DNA of 16,092 nucleotides, from the NCBI GenBank assembly GCA_002408385.1, contig DHSB01000008.1, positions 1 through 16,092 on the forward strand. The letters run 5' to 3'. The position numbers and the translations under genes were made by a program. Source of the stretch: Myxococcales bacterium UBA5297 (lineage in GTDB: Bacteria; Myxococcota; Myxococcia; Myxococcales; UBA5297). Below are positions 1 through 7,860 of the stretch, piece by piece. A model generated the notes under the pieces. The model searched no databases. It saw nothing but the letters and a program-made list of their open reading frames with translations, and had not been told where the DNA came from. How positions within the stretch are numbered: position 1 is the stretch's first letter; each line of letters starts with the position of its first letter.

Positions 1-2
1 CG

Positions 3-587
3 GCGCCCCCCTGCCTCTGGGCGAGCGCGCTGCCCGCCGCCGACGCGGCCGAGCCGGACCCGGCGCGCCCCCGGCGGACTCTGCCGCTGCGCGAGGTGCG
101 CGCGCCCTCGGAGACCTGGGACAGCAGCGAGCGCCGCTCGGCCATCCTGGGCGGCGTGGCGACCTGGACGGTCGACGCCGGCGGCAACGCGCTCATCGAC
201 CGCGAGGTGACGACCTACCGCGTCAACGCTGACGGCCGGGCCGACACGAGCTTCCGCGAGGTGACCACCCTGCGCGTGCTCGCCTTCCTGCGGCGCGACT
301 GGGAGGCCTACATCAACGGCCGCTACCCGCGCCACAAGCTGGCCGACGACGGGACGGACTTCCCGCCGGGCCAGGCCATCGTGCAGCCGAGCACCATCCG
401 CGCGGACAGCATCGTCCGCTACCGCACCTGGATAGACCAGGGCTTGGTGCAGGACCTCGAAGGCTTCAAGCAGGGGCTCATCGTCGAGAGGCGCGCAGGG
501 GACGCGAACCGCCTCGACTGCCGGATGAAGGTGGTCATCCTCGGCAAGTTCCTCACCCTGGCGACTCGGATGGACTTCGAGCAGTAA
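3..587 (+). CDS. Mu-like contractile tail sheath protein, C-terminal part (5' end outside window)
   Basis: The reading frame is open from the first bases of the window, so the start lies upstream; 194 C-terminal residues are visible. The GTG at 96 is internal, because the residues before it (DPARPRRTLPLREV, then RAPSETWDSSERRSAIL) read continuously as sheath sequence. The pattern 'DPARP..TL.L..V.AP....R....ER...L..G..T..VD.GG...I.R.VTTYR' followed by 'D.SFREVTTLR.L.F.RRD' is the C-terminal signature of the Mu gpL / tail-sheath family. In that family this region forms the conserved core of the sheath subunit, which polymerises around the tube and contracts to drive it through the host envelope. 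The tail tube gene starts 12 bp downstream, the normal sheath-tube order. Identification is from recognised sequence pattern and gene order; no search was run. Confidence 0.9.
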   Translation, partial: APPCLWASALPAADAAEPDPARPRRTLPLREVRAPSETWDSSERRSAILGGVATWTVDAGGNALIDREVTTYRVNADGRADTSFREVTTLRVLAFLRRDWEAYINGRYPRHKLADDGTDFPPGQAIVQPSTIRADSIVRYRTWIDQGLVQDLEGFKQGLIVERRAGDANRLDCRMKVVILGKFLTLATRMDFEQ

Positions 588-599
588 GAGGAGCGTCAA

Positions 600-953
600 A
601 TGGCGAAGGTACTTGGGATCGTAAAAATCAAGGTCGAAGGCCGGCTGATGCGCTCGAAACAGGGCGCGACCCTGCAGGTCGGAGGCCTGAAGGCCACCTC
701 GTCGGTCGGGTTCAAGCGGTACGGCTACTTCAACACCTTCGAGCCGTCGCAGATCACCGCGACCTTCGCCAAGACCAGCGATCTGGACGTGATCGGCCTG
801 AAGGCGCTGCGCTCGGGGACCCTGCAGTTCGAAGGGGACGACGGCATCACCTACCTCGTCCCGAACGTCGACTGCACCGAGGGAGGCCAGATCTCGGACA
901 ACGACGGCGGGGTGAGCTTCACGTTCGAAGGCGACCCGGCGGAGGTGCTGTGA
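600..953 (+). CDS. Mu-like phage tail tube protein
   Basis: This encodes a 117-residue protein, the usual length for the Mu gpM / phage tail tube family (Pfam 'Phage tail tube protein'). The inner tube carries DNA and is surrounded by the sheath. Family-like features are the N-terminal 'V.IKV.G......GA.L..GG' strand pattern, the central 'G.F..FEPSQITATFA...D.D' segment, and the C-terminal 'G..F.FEGDPAEVL', which is very typical. The ATG start has a clear ribosome-binding site (GAGGAG at about 588-593, 6-7 bp upstream). The gene lies 12 bp after the sheath gene, and its TGA overlaps the start of the tail-assembly chaperone gene. It sits in the standard contractile-tail position. Confidence 0.92.
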   Translation: MAKVLGIVKIKVEGRLMRSKQGATLQVGGLKATSSVGFKRYGYFNTFEPSQITATFAKTSDLDVIGLKALRSGTLQFEGDDGITYLVPNVDCTEGGQISDNDGGVSFTFEGDPAEVL

Positions 954-1315
954 TGCAAAGCGAGGCCGTGAAGGAAGCGCTGGAAAAGCACAACCAACTC
1001 GCGAAGGAGCTGGTGACGGAGAGCCACGACGGCGCCATCACCATCAAGCTCGCCAACCCCATCGAGCGGAAGAACAGCCGCGTCGAGGCGATCACCATCA
1101 GCCGGCCGACCCTGGCCGACCTCAAGAAGATCAACCTGGTGGCCGCCTCCGAGGGACAGCTTGTGGAGCTGGCGCCGCTCATCGCGGCCCGCTCCAACGT
1201 CTCAGAGCAGGAGCTCGATGGGATGGATAGCGGCGACTACCTCTTTGTCGCCGCGGTCGTGGCGCAGCGCTGCTTTCGCCGCAGTGCCAAGCAACTGGCG
1301 GGAGATCGCGGCTGA
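953..1315 (+). CDS. Tail assembly chaperone (Mu gp41-like)
   Basis: This encodes a 120-residue protein in the slot between tail tube and tape measure. The sequence is strongly charged, with an N-terminal helix (residues about 1-25), then 'GAITIKLANPIERKNSRVEAITISRPTLADLKKI', which resembles the gp41/tail-assembly (TAC_7-like) family core ('...I.L..P....G..i..l.lR.P...dl'). The ATG at 953 overlaps the tube stop (TGATG), and GGAGG at 941-945 is 7 bp before it; a GTG at 950 is possible but would sit too close to that site. In Caudovirales such proteins coat the tape measure during tail assembly and are absent from the virion. The end of this frame is overlapped by a second frame (1284-1436), as is usual for tail chaperone pairs. 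Confidence 0.8.
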   Translation: MQSEAVKEALEKHNQLAKELVTESHDGAITIKLANPIERKNSRVEAITISRPTLADLKKINLVAASEGQLVELAPLIAARSNVSEQELDGMDSGDYLFVAAVVAQRCFRRSAKQLAGDRG

Positions 1316-1436
1316 TGTCTCGTGGTTCTTCCGCTGGTCGCCCTCGGAGGTCTGGTCACTGACCTTCGCCGAGCTGGCCTGGTGGGCCGAGCAAGCCGAT
1401 CGGATTGCAGAGGCCCAAGCAGCGGCAATGAAATAG
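1284..1436 (+). CDS. GpE-like second tail chaperone segment, overlapping frame (separate start or frameshift product)
   Basis: The +1 (equivalently -2) frame relative to the chaperone encodes 'NWREIAADVSWFFRWSPSE' and then 'VWSLTFAELAWWAEQADRI'. This is a recognisable GpE-type tail-assembly motif (D.A.FF.W.P....L...EL..W...A.RI). The only nearby in-frame start is GTG at 1284, with no convincing ribosome-binding site, so a 50-residue free protein is one option. The other is a ribosomal frameshift in the 1290-1315 overlap, fusing this segment to the upstream protein as tail chaperone pairs commonly do. The frame relation matches the unusual -2 shift that I recall being reported for phage Mu. 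I could not pick a clear slippery heptamer: the GC-rich run around 1298-1303 (GCGGGA) is the candidate region. Existence of the coding segment is well supported; how it is translated is not. Confidence 0.75.
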   Translation: MPSNWREIAADVSWFFRWSPSEVWSLTFAELAWWAEQADRIAEAQAAAMK

Positions 1437-1526
1437 CGGGGCGTTCTCGGATCGAAGACTCGACAAGCGGCCTGGTCGCGAGTCGTGATGCTTCCGACAG
1501 GGGCGCCTCGCTCGTTTTGAGGCGGT

Positions 1527-3836
1527 ATGTCGACTCGCTCCGAATTGGTGCTGGCAATCAAGATCCTCGACGAGGCCACGGCACCACTGCGGGCCATCGT
1601 CGAGGGCGCCAGTGACTCGCTCTCGGACGTCACCGATGCCGGCGCGCAAGCGGGCGAGGGGCTCGATACCGCGCTCGCCTCGGCACGCGAGGCTGCGGAG
1701 GAGCTGCAGCAGCAGCTCGGCGGAGTCGCCAAAGAGCAGGAGAAGCAGCGGGAAGAGACCGAGAAGCAGACCGAGGAGACCGAGCAGCTTGATACTGCGC
1801 TCGCCTCGGCACGCGAGGCTGCGGAGGAGCTGCAGCAGCAGCTCGGCGGGGTCGCCAAAGAGCAGGAGAAGCAGCGGGAAGAGACCAAGAAGCAGACCGA
1901 GGAGACCGAGAAGTCGAGCCGGTCGGCCAAGCGCGCTGCGAACCACTGGGATGAGCTGAAGGCGAGAATCACCGCCCTGCGGGGCGCGATGCGTCAGGCC
2001 CGGGAGGGGACGCTCTCGCTGAACAAGGCCTTCGAGGTGGCGAGGAAGTTCGGCGAGAAGGACTTCGAGGCCGCCGCGAACCTGCAGCACGCGGCCCAGC
2101 CCATCAAAGAGGCGAGCGGTGTCATCCTCGGAGCGCTGAAGGGAACGGTCGCGGTCGCCGGCGGCTTCGACGCACAACTCAACGCGGCTGGCGCCGCAGC
2201 ACGGGCAACGACGAAGCAGCTCTCCGCGCTGCGCTCCGCGGCGTTTGACCTCGGAGGGGCCACGACGAAGGGCGCAGGCGGCGCGGCCCAGGCGCTCGCC
2301 GCGCTTGGCGGCGCGGGATTCGGTGTGCAGGAACAGATCGACTCGCTGGCCGCGGCGCTCGGTCTTGCGGAGGTCGCCGGCCTGGGCGCGGCCGACGCGG
2401 CCGGCGCCTTCGCGCGTGTCTCTCGCGGCTTCAATGTCGGCGCGGGCGAATCGGGGTGGCTGGGCGACGTGCTGGCGAGCGCGTCCAACTCCCAGGCCGC
2501 GCTCGATGCGCTCGGCGCCTCCGGGGCCGCCGCGCGGCTCGGCGGCTTCGGGGTGCAGGATGCTGCCTCGCTCTTCGAGGGGTTGCAGGCCGCGGGCCTC
2601 GGCAAGGAGGCTGGCGCAGGGATGCAGCAGCTCTTCGAGGCGCTCTCGAAGAAGCAGACCCAGGCGCTGCTCGAGGGCGCGGGCATCGAGCTCGTCGATG
2701 GCGACGGCAAGCGGCGATCCATCTCGGAGCTGCTCGCCGACGTGGGCGAGAAGATGCAGGGGCTCGACCCCGCGCGCCAGGCCGCCGCGCTCGACCAGGC
2801 CTTCGGAGGCGGCTCGAAAGTGGCCTCGGCAGCTATCGCGCAGCTCGACGCCATCCGAAAGAGGGAGCGTGAGCTCTCCGACCCCTCCGCGCTCGAGGCC
2901 GCGGCGGAGCGCAAGCGCGAAACGATGAAGGGGTATGCCCAAGCCGCCGAAGGCCTGAAGGCGTCCTTCGATGACCTGAAGTCCTCCGTCGGCCTGGCGC
3001 TGCTACCAGCGTTGACTGCTTCGGCCGAGGGTCTCTCGTCGATAATGCAGGGCGTCGCCTCGCTGGTGCGGGAGCACCCGACTCTGACGAAGGTCGTGGT
3101 CGGATCGGCCGCCGCCTTCGGCGGCCTGCTGGCGAGCCTGGGGCTCACCATCCAGGCGTTCTCGATGGTCGCCTCGGCCTCGGGCATCGCGAAAGTGGTC
3201 GGCGTGATCACCAAGCTCGGCGGGGCGACGAAGGTCACTGCGGTGGCCTCGGCAGCGCTTGCGAAGGGGCTCGCCGGGGTGAAGGCGGTCGCCGCGGTCG
3301 TCTTCTCGGCGACCGGAGCCGCGGTGGCGGCTCTGGCCGGCCTCGGTGTGGCCATCGCCTTCGTGGTGAAGAACTGGGGCCACTATTCCGAGGTCTGGAA
3401 GGGCTACCTGGACGGCATGGTCGGCTACGTCCAAACCATGGTCGTCCAGATCATGGACAGCTTCGCCCCGCTCGCCTTTCTCTGGGAGAAGGTGACGGGG
3501 ATGGACTTCGCGGCGACCCGCGAGAGCATCAAGAACAGCGCGCTCTCCAACCTCGCTGCTGGCATGGCGGCCGCCGACAAGGACGCGGCCGACGGGGGCG
3601 GCCTCGCGCGCTGGGGCCGCTTCTTCGGAGGCGCTCCGGCACCGCTACCATCCAAGCGCGCTGCCCCGCGGACCGAATCGTCTGGCGCGCGCGACACCGC
3701 GGCTCCAGGGCGTCTGAACGTGTCGGTCGACGTGACCGACCGCCGGCCCAAAGTCCGGGTGACAGGCGAAGGCCTCGACATCGCGCCGATCAAGATCCAC
3801 GAGCGCGCCGGTCCCATCGGCATTGGGGCGTCATGA
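1527..3836 (+). CDS. Tail tape measure protein
   Basis: This encodes 769 residues and is the largest gene of the tail module. The N-terminus (about 1-140) is Glu/Gln/Lys/Ala-rich and predicted coiled coil; it contains two near-identical 42-residue tandem repeats (residues about 47-88 and 89-130). The region from about 195 to 460 is Ala/Gly-rich and typical of TP901-type tape measure cores ('GG.....G..AL..LG.AG...Q.....A......A'). Hydrophobic segments near 522-548 and 585-618 could cross a membrane, as expected of a tape measure that reaches the host inner membrane at ejection. The C-terminus is polar and Pro/Arg-rich. The protein sets tail length and helps DNA passage. The start is ATG with GAGG shortly upstream, about 90 bp after the chaperone frame; the 3' end overlaps the next gene by ATGA. 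Confidence 0.92.
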   Translation: MSTRSELVLAIKILDEATAPLRAIVEGASDSLSDVTDAGAQAGEGLDTALASAREAAEELQQQLGGVAKEQEKQREETEKQTEETEQLDTALASAREAAEELQQQLGGVAKEQEKQREETKKQTEETEKSSRSAKRAANHWDELKARITALRGAMRQAREGTLSLNKAFEVARKFGEKDFEAAANLQHAAQPIKEASGVILGALKGTVAVAGGFDAQLNAAGAAARATTKQLSALRSAAFDLGGATTKGAGGAAQALAALGGAGFGVQEQIDSLAAALGLAEVAGLGAADAAGAFARVSRGFNVGAGESGWLGDVLASASNSQAALDALGASGAAARLGGFGVQDAASLFEGLQAAGLGKEAGAGMQQLFEALSKKQTQALLEGAGIELVDGDGKRRSISELLADVGEKMQGLDPARQAAALDQAFGGGSKVASAAIAQLDAIRKRERELSDPSALEAAAERKRETMKGYAQAAEGLKASFDDLKSSVGLALLPALTASAEGLSSIMQGVASLVREHPTLTKVVVGSAAAFGGLLASLGLTIQAFSMVASASGIAKVVGVITKLGGATKVTAVASAALAKGLAGVKAVAAVVFSATGAAVAALAGLGVAIAFVVKNWGHYSEVWKGYLDGMVGYVQTMVVQIMDSFAPLAFLWEKVTGMDFAATRESIKNSALSNLAAGMAAADKDAADGGGLARWGRFFGGAPAPLPSKRAAPRTESSGARDTAAPGRLNVSVDVTDRRPKVRVTGEGLDIAPIKIHERAGPIGIGAS
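1665..1916 (+). repeat. Tandem duplication of 126 bp (2 copies) inside the tape measure gene
   Basis: Copy 1 is about 1665-1790 and copy 2 about 1791-1916. They begin GATACCGCGCTCGCCTCGGC and GATACTGCGCTCGCCTCGGC and differ at only a few positions. The period is 42 codons, so the frame is kept and the coiled-coil segment 'DTALASAREAAEELQQQLGG' plus its Lys/Glu-rich continuation is doubled. High identity at DNA level points to a recent duplication. Confidence 0.95.
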
Positions 3837-5083
3837 CCACCCCCGCCGCCCCTTGGATGGATCGTCTGCTGCCCGGCTCCTGGCGCGCGGTGCCGTTCTG
3901 GGTCGAGGCCGCGCACTCGCTGCAGGGCGGCCGGCGGCTGGCCGTCCATGAGCTGCCCGAGCGCGACGACGCGCTCGTCGAGGACCTCGGGCGCAAGACG
4001 CGGCGCTTCCAGGTCGAGTTCGTCGGGCTCGCGCGCGACTACTTCTCCTGGCGTGACGAGATGCGGGAGGCCCTCGAGGAGCCCGGGCCTGGCGACCTGA
4101 GTCATCCGTATCTCGGAGAGCTGCGCGTCCACGTCGAGGACTTCACCCTGACCGAGGACCCGCGCGAGCTCGGGCTCTTCCGGGTCGACGCCACCTTCGT
4201 CGAGGCCACCAGTGCTCTCCGGGTCGTCACCGAGTTCGACCTCGGCTGGAAGACCAAGGAGGCCGCCGAGGCCATCGTCGAGCCGGCCAAAGAGGCGCTC
4301 GTCGCTGTCGCCGCCGGCGAGGAAGCGCTTCCCGGCCTCGTCGACGAGCTCGTCGTCGAGCTGCGCGGCATGGCGCTGCCCGACGCGGCCGCGCCGACCA
4401 TCGCGCCGATTGCCGCGCTCGAGGAGCTGCTGTCGGCAGCCGCATCCGCGCTCGACCTGACGGCGCTCGCCCAGTCGCTTGTCGACTTGGTGATGGCAAT
4501 GGTCTCGGCGTCCGCAGAGGCTGCCACCGGCTCGCCTGTCGTGCCCGAGCGCCAGCTCGTGTCGGTAGCTCAATCGATGGCCGAGCTCGGCGAGGCGTGG
4601 TCCGATCCGACCGCCGGCGCCGGCTCGGCTCCGACGTCATGGCAGCCGATGGTCGCCACTGCGCGCGAGCTGGGCGCGGCCGCCGACCAACGCGCGGTGT
4701 TGATAGCGACCCGCGCCGCGGCGTTCTCGGCGGCCTCGCTGACGTCGGTTGAGGTCGCCTTCGAATCTGGCGATGGCGCGCTCGAGCTGGCGACCGCGCT
4801 CGATGGGCTCGCCGAGTCCATCCTCGCCCTCAGACCGCCGCTCGAGCTCGGCGAGCGCATCGCGTCGCTGCGTGCTGCCAACCATCTCTTCCTGCGCCGT
4901 TTGGTCGCCGACCTGCCACGCCGGGCGACATACACGCCCGAGACCACTGTGCCGGCGCTCGTAGTCGCCCAACGCCTCTACGGCGATGCCAGGCGCTACT
5001 CCGAGATCGTCCGCCTCAACAACCTGGCAAACCCCCTCTTCTGTCAGGGCGGTGTGCCGCTCACGGTGCTCGTCGATGCGTGA
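3833..5083 (+). CDS. Mu N-like DNA circularisation / tail protein (gp43 family)
   Basis: This encodes 416 residues. Residues about 7-125 match the DNA_circ_N family pattern: 'W...L.P.SWR.VPFWVE....GGRR..VHE.P.RD....EDLGR..R.F...F.VG.DY...RD....ALE.PGPG.L.HP.LGEL...V..F...E......L.RF...FVEA'. The C-terminal 45 residues (VPALVVAQRLYGDARRYSEI onward, ending GGVPLTVLVDA) also fit the usual end of this family and look LysM-like. The middle is Ala-rich and helical. In Mu the N protein is a tail component linked to circularisation of injected DNA; P2/T4 analogues act as adaptors between tube and hub. ATGA overlap with the tape measure gene indicates coupled translation. The next gene starts inside its last codons. 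Confidence 0.9.
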   Translation: MTTPAAPWMDRLLPGSWRAVPFWVEAAHSLQGGRRLAVHELPERDDALVEDLGRKTRRFQVEFVGLARDYFSWRDEMREALEEPGPGDLSHPYLGELRVHVEDFTLTEDPRELGLFRVDATFVEATSALRVVTEFDLGWKTKEAAEAIVEPAKEALVAVAAGEEALPGLVDELVVELRGMALPDAAAPTIAPIAALEELLSAAASALDLTALAQSLVDLVMAMVSASAEAATGSPVVPERQLVSVAQSMAELGEAWSDPTAGAGSAPTSWQPMVATARELGAAADQRAVLIATRAAAFSAASLTSVEVAFESGDGALELATALDGLAESILALRPPLELGERIASLRAANHLFLRRLVADLPRRATYTPETTVPALVVAQRLYGDARRYSEIVRLNNLANPLFCQGGVPLTVLVDA

Positions 5084-6116
5084 GACCGTCCAGCTCAAGG
5101 CGTGGGGCAAAGTCCTCTCCGGATGGACGCAGGTCGAGATCGTCGAATCGCTCGAGGCCCTCGCGTCGACGTTCAGCCTGTCGTACAGCGACCGCTGTCT
5201 GGAGGCCGACGGCCTGCCCCGCCTCACCCCGGGCGGCGCCTGCGAGGTGCTCATCGGCGACGAGCTCGTGCTCGCCGGATACATCGACGATTCGCAGGCG
5301 AGCGAGTCGGCCGACGCACGCACTCTCGAGGTGTCGGGCCTCAGCCGCGTCGGCGATCTCGTCGATTGCAGCGCCCGGCGCAAGCCGCCGCAGTGGAGCG
5401 ACGCCACCGTCGTCGACATCGCGCGCGACCTCGTCGAGCCCTTCGGCCTCGACGTCGTGTGCACCTCGGGCCTCGACGGGCCGCTCAAGACCTTCGCGCT
5501 GGAGCCCGGGGAGACCGTGCATGAAGCCATCGCGCGTGCCGCCAGGCTCCGAGGCATGATCCTCCAGGCACGCCCCTCTGGCGCCCTCGAGCTCGCAGCC
5601 CTCGGCTCTCGGTCTGCCCCGGCCGCGCTCGAGCGCGGCCGCAACATCGTCTCGGCCAGCCGCGGCCAGTCGATGCGCGACAGGTTCTCTGAGGTGCGGG
5701 TGCTCGCTCAGGCCGGCGGCGAAGACCTCTTCGGCGCTGAGGCCGCCCAAGCGTCGGCCGCGGCAAACGACCCCAGCGTGAAGCGCTATCGGCCGCTCGA
5801 CGTGCTCTCCGACGCCGGCGAGTCGAGCGCCGGGCTCGCCGCGCGCGCCAAGTGGGAGGTCGCGACTCGGGCCGGCAAAGCGAGTCGAATGACGGTCACC
5901 GTCCAGGACTGGACGACGCCTGCGGGACGGTGGCGGCCCAACGCCCTCGTGCGCGTCAAACACGACTGGCTCGGCGTCACGGGCACTCTGCTCATCGTCA
6001 CCGTGCGCCACACGCTCGACGATGGTGGTCGGATGACGACGCTCGAGCTGTGCCCTCCTGGAGCGTTCGAACCCGAGCCGGTCAAGCCGGCAAAGAAGGA
6101 GGCAAGCTGGCCATGA
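5076..6116 (+). CDS. Baseplate hub protein, Mu gp44 / late control D-like
   Basis: This encodes 346 residues from ATG 5076, close to the size of the Mu gp44 hub protein. The longer upstream open frame lies entirely within the preceding gene, so the start at 5076, 8 bp inside the end of the N-like gene, is chosen. The sequence starts 'METVQLK.WG..L.GWT..EI..S.E...STFSLS.SDR' (with R as residue 2), then 'PG..CEVLIGDELVLAGYID', then 'DLVDCSA...P..W.......IARDL..PFGL.V'; this is the GPD/gp44 beta-rich hub pattern. The family forms the trimeric ring that caps the tube at the baseplate and holds the spike. The C-terminal 'W..PAG..WRPNALVRVKHDWLGV..TLLI' is likewise typical. The stop overlaps the spike gene (ATGA). 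Confidence 0.9.
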   Translation: MRETVQLKAWGKVLSGWTQVEIVESLEALASTFSLSYSDRCLEADGLPRLTPGGACEVLIGDELVLAGYIDDSQASESADARTLEVSGLSRVGDLVDCSARRKPPQWSDATVVDIARDLVEPFGLDVVCTSGLDGPLKTFALEPGETVHEAIARAARLRGMILQARPSGALELAALGSRSAPAALERGRNIVSASRGQSMRDRFSEVRVLAQAGGEDLFGAEAAQASAAANDPSVKRYRPLDVLSDAGESSAGLAARAKWEVATRAGKASRMTVTVQDWTTPAGRWRPNALVRVKHDWLGVTGTLLIVTVRHTLDDGGRMTTLELCPPGAFEPEPVKPAKKEASWP

Positions 6117-6676
6117 GCCTCATCGACCGTCTGTCGCGCAGAATCCGTCTGCTCGTCTCGCGCGCCGTGCTCCGAGCCGACGCGGACGACGACCATGCCC
6201 TGCAGCGCGTCGACCTCGCCGTGCTCGCCGACGAGGAACGGACTGCTGTGCCGCGGGTCCAGCAATACGGCCTCACCTCTCGGCCGCCCGAAGGCTCAGA
6301 GGCCGTCGTCGTCGCGGTCGGTGGCGTGCGCGAGCAGCTCGTGGCCATCGCCGTCGATAAGACCTCCGATCGGCCGACCGGGCTGAATTCCGGCGAGGTC
6401 GCGCTGTGGATGAAGGAGCACGGCATCCGCGTGCTGCTCGCCGCCGACGGGCACCTCGACCTCGGCACCGAGCCGATCGACTACGTCGCGCTGGCGTCGC
6501 TCGTGAAGGCCGAGTTCGACGCGCTCAAGGGCGAGCTTGAGGCGATCAAAGAGGCGTTCACCATGCACACGCACGCGGTGGTCCTGAACACGCTGACCGC
6601 GAGCCCGACGACCACTGCGCTCGCTCTCTCCTGGTCGCCGTCGGACGTGGCGGCCGAGGAGGTGCGCGCGAAATGA
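6113..6676 (+). CDS. Baseplate spike / assembly protein, Mu gp45-like
   Basis: This encodes 187 residues, similar to Mu gp45. The N-terminus 'MSLIDRLSRRIRLLVSRAVL' followed by 'LQRV.L.VLADEE....PRVQQYGLTSRPPEGSEAVV' is diagnostic of the Phage_Mu_Gp45 family: an OB-like domain that docks under the hub. Then come 'TGLNSGEVALW' and 'IRVLLAADGHLDLG', a helical stretch (about 128-148), and a HTH motif at residues 152-154 (His152, His154). His-x-His motifs at the tip of contractile-phage spikes bind an iron ion that sharpens the membrane-piercing apex in P2-type spikes, so a similar role is plausible but inferred. The ATG has a perfect ribosome-binding site (AAGGAGG, 6096-6102) and overlaps the hub stop; the 3' end overlaps the next gene by ATGA. 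Confidence 0.88.
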   Translation: MSLIDRLSRRIRLLVSRAVLRADADDDHALQRVDLAVLADEERTAVPRVQQYGLTSRPPEGSEAVVVAVGGVREQLVAIAVDKTSDRPTGLNSGEVALWMKEHGIRVLLAADGHLDLGTEPIDYVALASLVKAEFDALKGELEAIKEAFTMHTHAVVLNTLTASPTTTALALSWSPSDVAAEEVRAK

Positions 6677-7860
6677 TCGGTCTCGGCATGGCCACCGACG
6701 CAGACACCGTGCTGCACTTCAAGATGGACGAGCTGTCGGGCCCGTACATCGATGCGGTCAGCGGGTTCAACTGCGCTGCCTACGGGCTCTCCAACGAGAC
6801 GTGGGGGGAGGGCAAGGCCCGGCCGTTCGTTGGCAGCAACTACGGGCTTTCACCCGTCATCCCTGAGGTCGTCCGCGCAGCATTTTGCGGCACGTTTACG
6901 ACCGAGGTCGTGGCGCTCGTTTCGCGACCGGCGACGAACGTCGGGCTGTTCGAGGCGGCCGGTGGGTCGGGAGATGGGGATCCGGCCAAGAACTTCATCG
7001 GCCGCGGACAGTTCGCGACAGATGGGCGCGTCTATACGTTCTGGGAATGGGACAATGGCATTCCGCAAACGGAGACCTACCACGCCGTCAGTACGCCCTG
7101 GTACCAATGGATCCACTTGGGCATCGTCCATGAGGACGCTGGCACCGGGCTGATTCGGGAGCGCGTCTTCCTCAATGGCGAGCAGGTCGCCGAGGGAGCA
7201 CCCGTTCACCCGCCATCTGGAGGTCAGTCCGCTCGGCTGTGGATCGGCAGGCTGCAGGACGGCTACGGGGTCACCGGCCTCATCGCCGAGATGCGGTTCT
7301 CGCGCGTGGCGCGGTCGGCCGCGGAGATCCTGGAGTCCTACGAACGCACGGTCTTGGAGTTCATCAAGGACCCGGATCCTCCCGAGGACCCGGATCCTCC
7401 CGAGGACCCGGATCCTCCTCCTCGCGAGCCCCTCGCCGACCCGCGCGTGTCTCACGAGCTTGGGCTCACCGGCGGACGGCTGGATACGGACGAAGGGCTC
7501 GGCGTCGCAGTGATGTGCTCGTTGTTCAGCGACGCGCGCATCGACGAGGCAGAGGCCCGCGTGCGCGGCATCGACGACCGGGGCGGCTACTGGGCAGACG
7601 CATTCTCCGCGAGCGGCCCTTGGGGCTCGACCATCTGGGCTCTCGCGCGCGCGGGCGTATCAGCAGAGACTGCGCGACGAGTTGAGCAGCGCGCACGGGC
7701 CGCACTGAAATGGCTGCTCGATGCTCGCTACGCTGTCTCGGTCGAGAGCGAGGGAGTGGCCGTCCACGCCGGCCTCGACTCGCGCATCGAGCTCCACATC
7801 GCCATCCGGCGACGCGCCGCAGCTCCTGCAGAAGTCTGGAAGACGGTCTATGTCATTTGA
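6673..7860 (+). CDS. LamG-like domain fused to gp46 baseplate wedge protein
   Basis: This encodes 395 residues in three parts. Residues about 10-228 look like a LamG/concanavalin-type jelly roll: 'D..VLHFKMDELSGPYIDAVSG' at the start and 'W..LGIVHEDAGT', 'VFLNGEQV', 'RLWIGR', then 'IAEMRFSRVARSAAEILESY' at the end, the standard ending of this fold. Residues 233-249 form a rigid acidic Pro linker, (DPDPPE)2DPDPP. Residues about 257-395 are a full gp46-type domain: 'GLG.AV..SLFSDARI', 'DDRGGYWADAF', 'GS.IWALAR..VS..T...VE..ARAALKWLLD'. Gp46 is normally a free protein of about 140 residues and a wedge component of the baseplate. The start ATG 6673 (GAGGAGG upstream) overlaps the spike stop. Function of the fused domain, perhaps glycan or surface binding, is inferred. 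Confidence 0.85.
   Translation: MIGLGMATDADTVLHFKMDELSGPYIDAVSGFNCAAYGLSNETWGEGKARPFVGSNYGLSPVIPEVVRAAFCGTFTTEVVALVSRPATNVGLFEAAGGSGDGDPAKNFIGRGQFATDGRVYTFWEWDNGIPQTETYHAVSTPWYQWIHLGIVHEDAGTGLIRERVFLNGEQVAEGAPVHPPSGGQSARLWIGRLQDGYGVTGLIAEMRFSRVARSAAEILESYERTVLEFIKDPDPPEDPDPPEDPDPPPREPLADPRVSHELGLTGGRLDTDEGLGVAVMCSLFSDARIDEAEARVRGIDDRGGYWADAFSASGPWGSTIWALARAGVSAETARRVEQRARAALKWLLDARYAVSVESEGVAVHAGLDSRIELHIAIRRRAAAPAEVWKTVYVI
7369..7422 (+). repeat. Three 18-bp repeats encoding the DPDPPE linker
   Basis: Units start at 7369, 7387 and 7405 and read GACCCGGATCCTCCCGAG, the third ending in CCTCCT. Each contains a GGATCC. They encode the linker that joins the LamG-like and gp46 domains. Copy number could change by slippage without breaking the frame. 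Confidence 0.95.

Noticed and set aside
1356..2942. Antisense open frame of 528 codons over the tape measure gene
   Set aside because: High-GC shadow frame: Arg/Leu/Gly-rich, no ribosome-binding site, no recognisable domain, while the plus-strand frame is clearly a tape measure protein.
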